From Acidimicrobiaceae bacterium (GTDB lineage: Bacteria; Actinomycetota; Acidimicrobiia; Acidimicrobiales; MedAcidi-G1): 5,997 bases of DNA. This document shows, in pieces, positions 1 to 5,385 of the stretch; position 1 is the first letter of the stretch; every line of letters begins with the position of its first letter. The DNA is taken from the NCBI GenBank assembly GCA_003541675.1, contig DPMC01000182.1, positions 1-5,997 of the forward strand, written 5' to 3'. The position numbers were made by a program, and so were the translations under genes. Below the pieces are notes generated by a model. That model searched no databases, was not told where the DNA came from, and saw nothing but the letters and a program-made list of their open reading frames with translations.

Positions 1-441
1 TATCGAACCACCGCTGAGGCCGGCTATAGACCGGAGGTCCGTCCGGGGCATCCTGAGGACGTGCTGGCCGGAATCTTGGCCTATGCCGGGGCGATCGACG
101 GAGCACCTTCCGTTGATGACCCCGGTATGTGGGTGGGAATCGGGCCGGACGGGCTACGGGCCCGGGTGTGCGGCCCGGGTGCGCTGGTCGTCCGGCTGCC
201 TGATGGTGCGGACGAAGTGGTGCACGTGACCCCAGTGGACGGGTTCTCCGTGATGGTCCGGACGGTCACTGGCACCCAGGTCCCGGACGTGGGTCCGACT
301 GGAGCCGACCTCTCAGCCTTTCGAGCTTGGTACCGACGGTTCGATCATTCGATGACACCTACCCCGGTACCGGCCCGTTCCGGTCGCGCCGCTCGCAGGC
401 GGGCGAGCGCTGCTGGCGCCGGGGAGACCCCGGCTGGCTGA
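1..441 (+). CDS. 3' end of an unidentified protein (partial)
   Basis: The frame is open from the first base of the window to a TGA at 439-441, giving 146 residues with no start codon that must be used. A GTG at 61 is possible but has only a poorly placed GAGGA just before it, so the gene probably begins outside the window. I do not recognise the family. The visible part starts with a polar stretch, then has an alternating hydrophobic/Gly/Asp region suggestive of beta structure (about residues 39-90 of the visible part), an Arg/Trp/Tyr-containing segment (FRAWYRRFD) and a basic, Ala/Arg/Pro-rich tail that looks disordered. There is no membrane segment or known catalytic motif. It converges on the minus-strand DUF7064-like gene with 2 nt between the stop codons, so it is probably not part of that unit. 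Third codon positions are GC-rich as in the neighbours, which supports real coding. Confidence 0.6.
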   Translation, partial: YRTTAEAGYRPEVRPGHPEDVLAGILAYAGAIDGAPSVDDPGMWVGIGPDGLRARVCGPGALVVRLPDGADEVVHVTPVDGFSVMVRTVTGTQVPDVGPTGADLSAFRAWYRRFDHSMTPTPVPARSGRAARRRASAAGAGETPAG

Positions 442-451
442 GCTCAGCCGG
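430..451. repeat. Palindrome centred on two convergent stop codons
   Basis: GGCTGAGCTCAGCC (436-449) is a perfect 14-bp palindrome. It contains the TGA of the plus-strand gene and the TGA of the minus-strand gene, so both genes end in the same GGC-TGA. The alternative hairpin CCGGCTG (430-436) / CAGCCGG (445-451) has 7 bp and an 8-nt loop. There is no T-run on either side, so a role as a bidirectional terminator is only a guess. Confidence 0.45.
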
Positions 452-1574
452 AACGGCCGACGAACCCGTCGAATCCGTAGGGCTTGTACGGCCCGACGCA
501 CAGTTGCTCGAGCACGCCGATGCCGACCCGGTCGCCCATAGCGGCCCGCATCAGGTGCTGGCAGTGCTGGTTCTCGAATGCCTGGTCGTCAACGGCGTCC
601 ATGTCCCACTTCTCCGAAGCCATGGCCAGGTCGCCCTTCCATGCGCCGTGGCCCCATTCGGGGTGGTGGTAGCCGATGCCCTTCATCCGGAAGGTGAAGA
701 TCCGTTCCAAATGGAACTCGTGGTGTGATCCGTCGTCCACCGCGGTGAACGAGAGGTCGGCGGTATGGGCCAGTCGACTGCCAGCGTCGAACTGCAGGCG
801 GTGCTCATGGGCCCGCATGTGGCGGGCCCCCGGGTCCTCGATGCCTGGCAGGTCGGCCAGCGTGTCGTAGGTGGGCAGCAGTGCGCCCACGCTGGACAGC
901 GGCCGCCCTAGCGAATCCTCGAAGAGTTGGTAGTGCACGCACAGGTCGTCGAAGTTCAGCGGTGCCCACAGGAAGAAGAGGCTGGATCGGGCCGGCGGGA
1001 CCGGGGCGCCTCGCTGATCACCGCCGGCCAGGGGCCGTATGCCCCAGGAGCGGTCCTTGGTGCCCCGGGTGGTGTCGGGATCGAAATCAATGCGACGGCC
1101 GTCGAACTCGATCCAACCCGCCCAGCGACCCATTTGGGTGAACCGGGTGGTGTCCATGGTGCGGCGGATGTCGCCACCCCAGTGGTGCCGGGGTTCCTCC
1201 ACGTTGCCGGTCCGGCCTTCGAAGGTCAGGTCACACGCGAAGTCAGTCTCGTTGGATTCGAGCACCACCCGGCACGAACGCATGGCCTCGAGGACATCCA
1301 GGCGGAACGGTCCAACGATCTGGTCGGCCGGGTCGCCCTCGATTCGACACGAGGCGTGGAATGCGTGCTGTACGCCGTCCACGGCGATGCTGATGCCGCA
1401 GTCTCGGATCCCCAGGTGGGGGTACAGGGCGGTGCCGATCCCGAAGTACATATCGCCGGTCGTGGAGTAGCCGTTGAACCAGTAGCGCTCGTAGACGTCC
1501 TTGTCGCTGGATGCCGGCATGGCGATCGGATCGGGCGTCTGGTGGATCGGATAGTCGTCAAACCTGCTCAGCAC
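444..1574 (-). CDS. DUF7064/AttH-like (CrtC-like lipocalin fold) protein
   Basis: A 376-residue protein starting at GTG, with AGGAG 7 nt upstream (1582-1586), which fixes the start. It has no signal peptide or membrane segment, so it is probably cytosolic. It resembles the uncharacterised actinobacterial proteins in DUF7064/DUF7065, distant relatives of AttH and of the carotenoid hydratase CrtC, with two beta-rich halves. Visible markers are a DRSWGIR motif at 174-180, FFLWAPLNF at 200-208, and a His-rich GIGYHHPEWGHG at 299-310 followed by a WKGDL turn. Further His/Asp residues near the C-terminus (D324, D326, H337, H340) could line a pocket. CrtC-type members hydrate isoprenoid double bonds, but no activity is established for this branch and none is claimed here. 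It lies 36 nt downstream of the decarboxylase-like gene on the same strand, so the two are probably co-transcribed. The family is from recognition of motifs; the fold is inference. Confidence 0.75.
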   Translation of the reverse strand: MLSRFDDYPIHQTPDPIAMPASSDKDVYERYWFNGYSTTGDMYFGIGTALYPHLGIRDCGISIAVDGVQHAFHASCRIEGDPADQIVGPFRLDVLEAMRSCRVVLESNETDFACDLTFEGRTGNVEEPRHHWGGDIRRTMDTTRFTQMGRWAGWIEFDGRRIDFDPDTTRGTKDRSWGIRPLAGGDQRGAPVPPARSSLFFLWAPLNFDDLCVHYQLFEDSLGRPLSSVGALLPTYDTLADLPGIEDPGARHMRAHEHRLQFDAGSRLAHTADLSFTAVDDGSHHEFHLERIFTFRMKGIGYHHPEWGHGAWKGDLAMASEKWDMDAVDDQAFENQHCQHLMRAAMGDRVGIGVLEQLCVGPYKPYGFDGFVGRSG

Positions 1575-1581
1575 GGGTGTG

Positions 1582-1586
1582 CTCCT
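1582..1586 (-). promoter_or_regulatory. Ribosome binding site of the DUF7064-like gene
   Basis: The minus strand reads AGGAG, then 7 nt, then GTG. It is the best-placed Shine-Dalgarno in the window and decides the GTG start. It lies inside the 36-nt gap behind the decarboxylase-like gene, as expected for an internal cistron of an operon. Confidence 0.65.
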
Positions 1587-1610
1587 GTTTCTCGGATCTA
1601 GATGCGGTTG

Positions 1611-2393
1611 CTACCAGGCCAACTTCGGGCCGCCACGTTCGCCGGGCCAACGCGAGCCGCCAATGGTGTCGGCGTACGGCCAGAAGGTCACTGGATCTAG
1701 GGGCCCGCCGTTGGTGATCGAGCGTTCCTTGTGTCGGGACGTCACCAGTCGGGCATCAACCAGGTCTTCCATGGGCAGGAGTTCGGTGTATGGATCCCAC
1801 GGGCTGTCCCGCAGCACCAGCTCGCCGTCGAGGGTCTCGACGTGGACCGGTTCGCTGACCTGGTGGACGTGCACCACATGCGGGGGGAAATCCCACTGGC
1901 CCTCGGCGCCCCCGATGGCCCGGGAGTACTTCGTCCACCACTCGTCGTGCACGACATCGGACCCGTCGGTGTCCGCTTCGCCGGTGACCGTGCCCCGGAA
2001 CTCCAGGAACGTGTACCCCTGATGGGTACAGGTGGCCTCGATGCGGTCACCGAGGCGGAAGTAGCGGGTAGTGCACGGGAACTTGGGCTGGCCGTTGGTC
2101 TCGGAGCTGACGAAGATCGCCGCTTCCTGGTCGATACCGATCCCGAACGAGTACTGGCCTTCGATTCCGTTCCACACGGCGTCGACCTTGGTGGACACGC
2201 CGTACTCGGGTTCGTTGCGGATGGGTACGCAGTAGATCCCGACGTACACGTTCGGGCTGCCGGTGGGTTCAATCCCCGGTGGCAGCAGTGGTGCGATCCG
2301 GTCAGGATCGGTCCGGTAGACGATGTTTAGCTTCGGGTGGGCGGCGATATCTGCTGGCCGGGCCGTGGGTGTGGTTGAGGTGGTGTCAGACAT
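1611..2393 (-). CDS. Acetoacetate decarboxylase superfamily protein
   Basis: A 260-residue protein with an ATG start and only a weak GGCAGG upstream. The N-terminal NIVYRTDPD (23-31) followed by LLPPGIEP closely matches the start of the clostridial acetoacetate decarboxylase barrel as I recall it. EAAIFVSSETNGQPK (90-104) aligns with the segment that carries the Schiff-base lysine, giving K104 as the candidate catalytic lysine and E98 as the conserved glutamate. The second lysine of the classical PKK pair, which lowers the pKa of the first, is replaced by F105. The active-site arginine of the N-terminus also seems absent (H19 or P20 in its place). This points to a non-decarboxylase branch: some members of the superfamily lacking the full set catalyse aldol or dehydration chemistry through a Schiff base. 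The substrate is unknown. The protein is probably cytosolic and co-transcribed with the DUF7064-like gene 36 nt downstream. The family is firm; the reaction is open. Confidence 0.87.
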   Translation of the reverse strand: MSDTTSTTPTARPADIAAHPKLNIVYRTDPDRIAPLLPPGIEPTGSPNVYVGIYCVPIRNEPEYGVSTKVDAVWNGIEGQYSFGIGIDQEAAIFVSSETNGQPKFPCTTRYFRLGDRIEATCTHQGYTFLEFRGTVTGEADTDGSDVVHDEWWTKYSRAIGGAEGQWDFPPHVVHVHQVSEPVHVETLDGELVLRDSPWDPYTELLPMEDLVDARLVTSRHKERSITNGGPLDPVTFWPYADTIGGSRWPGERGGPKLAW

Positions 2394-2425
2394 GGTGTCA
2401 GCCTGCCGGATCGTCGGCCCGGAGG

Positions 2426-2459
2426 TCCAATCGGTCCGGAGGCCGCCGGACCGATTGGA
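2426..2459. terminator. Perfect 14-bp stem hairpin, possible terminator or operator
   Basis: TCCAATCGGTCCGG (2426-2439) is the exact reverse complement of CCGGACCGATTGGA (2446-2459), with a 6-nt loop AGGCCG. It begins 15 nt after the stop of the small membrane-protein gene on the minus strand and ends about 32 nt before the ATG of the decarboxylase-like gene. The position fits a terminator, but no T-run follows on either strand, so it would have to be a U-less type. It could equally be a regulator-binding palindrome or a 5'-UTR structure of the decarboxylase-like operon. Confidence 0.55.
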
Positions 2460-2474
2460 TCCAGCGACGGGTGC

Positions 2475-2672
2475 TCAGCCGCGTTCGTGGCGGGCCTTTT
2501 TGGCCGCCAGGCGCTCGGCCACCTTCACGTCGTTTCGCTCTACGGCGGTCTTGGCCGCCAGCATCACTATCTGCACGATGGTGAAGATGATGGACAGGAG
2601 CACCAGCACCGGCCAGCCGATGATGAGGCCGATCACGAGGGCCAGAAGCCCGATAGCGGTGGAGACGATCAC
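2475..2672 (-). CDS. Small two-helix membrane protein of unknown function
   Basis: A 65-residue protein starting at GTG (2670-2672) and ending in TGA. Two adjacent hydrophobic stretches (about residues 3-19 and 22-40) are split only by G19-W20-P21, so it should be a helical hairpin in the cytoplasmic membrane. A strongly charged, Lys/Arg/Glu-rich helical tail (41-65) follows and is probably cytosolic. I recognise no family. No good Shine-Dalgarno precedes the GTG. The frame stays open upstream to a TAA at 2760-2762 but offers no ATG, GTG or TTG there. It sits between the MarR gene and the decarboxylase-like gene on the same strand. A hairpin after it may separate it from the latter. The clear membrane pattern supports a real gene, though the start is not certain. 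Confidence 0.68.
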   Translation of the reverse strand: MIVSTAIGLLALVIGLIIGWPVLVLLSIIFTIVQIVMLAAKTAVERNDVKVAERLAAKKARHERG

Positions 2673-2677
2673 GGGGC

Positions 2678-2767
2678 GGACCCTAGGGGAGCGGACCCGT
2701 TGCCGTCGGACCCGCTTCTGGAGGGCCGGGCACTGGAGGACCTGTGGCAGGAGGACCCGTTACGGGT
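2678..2767. repeat. Six-unit degenerate tandem array, 15-bp period
   Basis: Units begin at 2678, 2693, 2708, 2723, 2738 and 2753. GGACCC is exact at 2678, 2693, 2708 and 2753, GGACCT at 2738, and the most divergent unit has GGGCCG at 2723. The second halves share CTGGA or CAGGA in units 3-5. The array fills nearly all of the 106-bp gap between the MarR stop and the small membrane-protein start. The last unit also contains the palindrome ACCCGTTACGGGT (2755-2767). Because 15 is five codons, the array reads as a pentapeptide repeat on either strand, but no convincing gene uses it. A row of protein-binding sites, an unstable short tandem repeat or an old coding remnant are all possible. Confidence 0.6.
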
Positions 2768-2778
2768 AATGAGCGGAA

Positions 2779-3285
2779 TCAGAAGTCCCCGGCGGCGGCG
2801 CGCAGCGAGTGGAGGCTGTTGGTGACCGCGGTCAGATCCGATGTCTTCATGCCGTCCAGACCGAACCCCACGTCGCCCAGCGCGGCGGCAGCCCTCTCGA
2901 CACGTGTGCGTCCCGCAGGAGTGATCTCGACCAGCGTGGTCCGCCGGTCAGTCGGGTGGGGAATTCTGGCCACCAGCCCTTGGGCCTCCAACCGGTCGAC
3001 GGTGTTGGTGACGCTGGTGGGATGCACCTGGAGCCGTTCGCCCATGCGACCCATGGGCATGGTGCCGGTCCGGGTGAACGACAGCAGGGCCAGAGCCTCG
3101 AAGCGGCTGAACATCAGGTCGAACGACTCGAGGGTCGTGTCGATCCGCTTGAGAAGGATCTGGTGGGCCCGGGTGATCGACGTGGCGGCTGCCATGGCGT
3201 CCACGGCTCCCCAACCTCTGGCCTCCCAGTTGCGACGGGCCTCGGAGATCGGGTCGAAGGGGAGGGGGGCGTCCGGGGGAGGCAT
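2779..3285 (-). CDS. MarR-family transcriptional regulator
   Basis: A 168-residue protein of normal MarR length. An N-terminal helical region (about 12-70, with DPISEARRNWEARGW and a helix reading TSITRAHQILLKRID) would form the dimer interface. The winged helix-turn-helix follows: MGRMGERLQVHPTSVTNTVDRLEAQGL at about 78-104, with the recognition helix near 89-100 and a wing at 105-122 carrying the typical D113-R114-R115. Members are usually dimeric repressors released by small ligands such as CoA thioesters or aromatics; the ligand here is unknown. It diverges from the acyl-CoA mutase operon across 61 bp, so that operon is its most likely target besides its own gene. The ATG at 3283-3285 is preceded directly by GGAGGG, too close for a normal ribosome site. 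A TANNNT box exactly 6 nt upstream suggests a leaderless transcript starting at the A of the ATG. Confidence 0.93.
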   Translation of the reverse strand: MPPPDAPLPFDPISEARRNWEARGWGAVDAMAAATSITRAHQILLKRIDTTLESFDLMFSRFEALALLSFTRTGTMPMGRMGERLQVHPTSVTNTVDRLEAQGLVARIPHPTDRRTTLVEITPAGRTRVERAAAALGDVGFGLDGMKTSDLTAVTNSLHSLRAAAGDF

Positions 3286-3291
3286 CCCTCC

Positions 3292-3297
3292 AGCGTA
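3292..3297 (-). promoter_or_regulatory. -10 box of the MarR gene (leaderless)
   Basis: TACGCT on the minus strand fits TANNNT and ends 6 nt before the ATG, which places +1 on the A of the ATG. The 6 nt are GGAGGG. No good -35 box is seen at 16-18 nt spacing, as is common in actinobacterial promoters. Confidence 0.5.
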
Positions 3298-3310
3298 GCG
3301 GGACAGTTGG

Positions 3311-3340
3311 TTGGTAGATAGTCGGATGTCCTAGTACCCT
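3311..3340 (+). promoter_or_regulatory. Promoter of the mutase operon (leaderless)
   Basis: TTGGTA (3311-3316, four of six matches to TTGACA), an 18-nt spacer and TACCCT (3335-3340, TANNNT) end 6 nt before the ATG at 3347. The expected transcript start is the A of the ATG. The six intervening bases TGAGGG hold an in-frame TGA and mirror the GGAGGG before the MarR gene. Confidence 0.5.
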
Positions 3341-3346
3341 TGAGGG

Positions 3347-4978
3347 ATGACTGGTAAGAACACCGGTAGGGCCAGAGGTCGCACCTCGGAAGCATCGTCA
3401 CCGGATGACCGGTATCGCACCCTGTCGGGGATTCCCGTCGACCGGGTGTACGGCGACGGACCGTTACCCGGCGAGTTTCCGTACACCCGGGGGGTGCACG
3501 CCGACATGTACCGGTCCCGCCTGTGGACCATGCGGATGTTCGCTGGCTTCGGAACGGCTACCGACACCAACGCCCGCTTTCGCGAACTACTGGCCGCCGG
3601 GGGCACCGGCCTGTCCACGGCGTTCGACATGCCCACGCTCATGGGCCGCGACTCGGACCACGACTGGGCACTTGGCGAGGTTGGCCGTGCCGGGGTGGCC
3701 GTCGACACCGTCGAGGACATGGTCGACCTGTACGCCGGCATCGACCTGGGAACTGTGTCCACGTCGATGACCATCAACGGGCCGGCGCCCATCCTCCTTG
3801 CCATGTACGTCGTCGTCGCCGAGGAGGGTGGTGTCACCCGGGGTCACCTGAGCGGCACGCTCCAGAACGACATCCTCAAGGAGTACCAGGCCCAGAAGGA
3901 GTACATCTTCCCGCCACGCCCGTCGGTTCGACTGGTCACCGATGTCATGGCATTTACTGCCGCCGAAATGCCCCGTTGGAACCCGGTGTCAATCTCCGGC
4001 TATCACATCCGTGAGGCCGGTTCGACGGCCGCCCAGGAGTTGGCCTTCACGTTGGCCAACGGGTTCGCCTATGTGGAGGCGGCGGTGGCCGCCGGCATGG
4101 ACGTCGACGATTTCGCCCCGCGGCTGAGCTTCTTCTTCAACAGCCACAACGACTTCTTCGAGGAGGTGGGTAAGTTCCGGGCGGCTCGGCGCCTCTGGGC
4201 CCGCTGGATGCGTGATCGTTACGGCGCAAATGACGAACGAAGCCTGAAGCTACGGTTCCACACGCAGACCGCCGGCGTGTCGCTTACTGCTCATCAGCCC
4301 GAGGTGAACATCGCCCGGGTGGCCATCCAGGCTTTAGCCGGCGTCCTGGGCGGCACCCAGAGCCTCCATACCGATTCCTACGATGAGGCCCTGGCGCTTC
4401 CGAGTGAGGAAGCGGTTCGTGTCGCCCTCCGTACCCAGCAGGTCATCGCCCATGAAACCGGTGTGGTCAACACGGCCGACCCGTTGGGCGGTTCGGCTTA
4501 CGTGGAGTGGATGACCGACGAGATGGAACGCCGGGCCGAGGAGGTCTTCGCCCACCTCGAAGGTCTAGGGGATGGCTCGCTGCTCGAGGGTGTGTACGCC
4601 GGGATCGACAGCGGCTGGTTTGTCGGCGAGATCGCCGATGCCGCCTACCGCTACGAGCGTGAGGTGAACGCCGGAGAGCGGATCGTGGTGGGCGTCAACG
4701 CGTTCACCGAGGGCGATGATCCGGAGCGCCGCCGCTTGCTGCGCATCAGTCAGGACACAGAGGACCTCCAATGCAAACGCCTGGCTACCGTCAGACAGGA
4801 GCGCGATGACGCAGTGGTGGCCTCGACGCTGGCCCAGGTGGCCGCCAACGCCGCCCAGCCCACCGTCAACCTCATGCCTGCTCTGGTCGATGCCGTCCGG
4901 GCCCGGGCCACCGTCGGCGAGGTCGTCGACACGCTCGAGGCCGAGTTCGGGACATACGTAGAACGGGCGGTGGTGTGA
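3347..4978 (+). CDS. icmA: Isobutyryl-CoA mutase-type large subunit (B12-dependent acyl-CoA mutase)
   Basis: A 543-residue large subunit of the methylmalonyl-CoA mutase superfamily: a TIM-barrel domain that binds acyl-CoA and lacks the C-terminal B12 domain, which is encoded by the next gene. Recognisable blocks are [25 protein letters not shown] (46-70), [13 protein letters not shown] (92-104), [11 protein letters not shown] (170-180), [10 protein letters not shown] (216-225), [13 protein letters not shown] (303-315) and [10 protein letters not shown] (378-387). Alignment to the Propionibacterium enzyme with a constant offset of 24 puts T171, Q173 and H220 at its T195, Q197 and H244. F65 replaces Tyr89 and Q183 replaces Arg207. 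Phe plus Gln is the isobutyryl-CoA mutase pair, and PTLMGRDSD also matches Streptomyces IcmA. A92 argues against 2-hydroxyisobutyryl-CoA mutase, which has Asp there. The predicted reaction is isobutyryl-CoA to n-butyryl-CoA and back, linking valine and butyrate metabolism. TGA at 3341-3343 in frame upstream fixes the earliest start. It is the first gene of an operon with its small subunit and chaperone. Confidence 0.9.
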   Translation: MTGKNTGRARGRTSEASSPDDRYRTLSGIPVDRVYGDGPLPGEFPYTRGVHADMYRSRLWTMRMFAGFGTATDTNARFRELLAAGGTGLSTAFDMPTLMGRDSDHDWALGEVGRAGVAVDTVEDMVDLYAGIDLGTVSTSMTINGPAPILLAMYVVVAEEGGVTRGHLSGTLQNDILKEYQAQKEYIFPPRPSVRLVTDVMAFTAAEMPRWNPVSISGYHIREAGSTAAQELAFTLANGFAYVEAAVAAGMDVDDFAPRLSFFFNSHNDFFEEVGKFRAARRLWARWMRDRYGANDERSLKLRFHTQTAGVSLTAHQPEVNIARVAIQALAGVLGGTQSLHTDSYDEALALPSEEAVRVALRTQQVIAHETGVVNTADPLGGSAYVEWMTDEMERRAEEVFAHLEGLGDGSLLEGVYAGIDSGWFVGEIADAAYRYEREVNAGERIVVGVNAFTEGDDPERRRLLRISQDTEDLQCKRLATVRQERDDAVVASTLAQVAANAAQPTVNLMPALVDAVRARATVGEVVDTLEAEFGTYVERAVV

Positions 4979-5379
4979 TGAACGAGACGCCGTTGCGGGT
5001 CGTTTTGGCCAAGTTGGGGTTGGATGGCCACGACCGGGGCCTCAAGGTGGTGGCCCGGATGTTGCGTGACGGCGGCGTGGAGGTCGTGTACCTCGGCCTA
5101 CGCCAGACCACAGACACCATCATCGACGCGGTCGAGCAGGAGGACGTCGACGTGGTCGGCATTTCGATGCTCAACGCCGGACACCTGACGCTGGCCCCCC
5201 GCATGGTCCAGGCGCTGGCGGACGCCGGACTGGACGTGCCGGTGGTGATCGGTGGCATCGTCCCCGACGAAGACCGACCCGCCATGGCCGCCGCCGGCGT
5301 GGCCGGGGTGCTCGGTCCGGGGGCTTCGGCCGACGAGGTCGTGGCCTGCATCCGGGCGGCCGCCGACACCCGGAGCTGA
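4978..5379 (+). CDS. icmB: B12-binding small subunit of the acyl-CoA mutase
   Basis: A 133-residue cobalamin-binding Rossmann-like protein, the usual length for a free-standing mutase small subunit. The base-off/His-on signature is complete: D16-G-H18-D-R-G21, with H18 the lower axial cobalt ligand, then S63-M-L65 and the G92-G93 pair of the nucleotide-tail groove. It pairs with the large subunit encoded just upstream to form the active mutase. Two starts are possible: GTG at 4975 (4-nt overlap with the upstream stop) or ATG at 4978 (1-nt overlap, TGATG). I chose the ATG because GGTGG at 4969-4973 is better spaced for it. Either way translation is probably coupled, giving equal amounts of the two subunits. 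It could be named a methylmalonyl-CoA mutase small subunit by similarity alone; the Icm name rests on its partner. Confidence 0.92.
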   Translation: MNETPLRVVLAKLGLDGHDRGLKVVARMLRDGGVEVVYLGLRQTTDTIIDAVEQEDVDVVGISMLNAGHLTLAPRMVQALADAGLDVPVVIGGIVPDEDRPAMAAAGVAGVLGPGASADEVVACIRAAADTRS

Positions 5380-5385
5380 TCGGCG

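Noticed and set aside
927..1601. Long plus-strand reading frame opposite the DUF7064-like gene
   Set aside because: The opposite strand has recognisable family motifs and a good ribosome site. This frame shows no family features and is explained by high GC content.
1731..2330. Plus-strand reading frame of about 200 residues opposite the decarboxylase-like gene
   Set aside because: The minus strand encodes a clear acetoacetate-decarboxylase superfamily protein. The antisense frame has no recognisable domain.
2487..2825. Plus-strand reading frame with a pentapeptide-like ADPLP/SDPLL/EDPLR run
   Set aside because: It overlaps the antisense of the small membrane protein and the end of the MarR gene, has no ribosome site, and its repeat is simply the 15-bp array translated.
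3301..3331. GGACA (3301-3305) and TGTCC (3327-3331) as a MarR operator
   Set aside because: The arms are only 5 bp and 21 nt apart, with no symmetry between them. Typical MarR sites are continuous 16-20-bp palindromes.
3286..3346. Cobalamin riboswitch upstream of the mutase operon
   Set aside because: The 61-bp region is too short, has no B12-box-like element, and the promoter points to a leaderless transcript.
3347..4978. Methylmalonyl-CoA mutase or ethylmalonyl-CoA mutase (MeaA) as the identity of the large subunit
   Set aside because: Phe65 and Gln183 replace the Tyr and Arg expected for methylmalonyl-CoA. MeaA proteins carry a fused B12 domain and differ in the pocket blocks.
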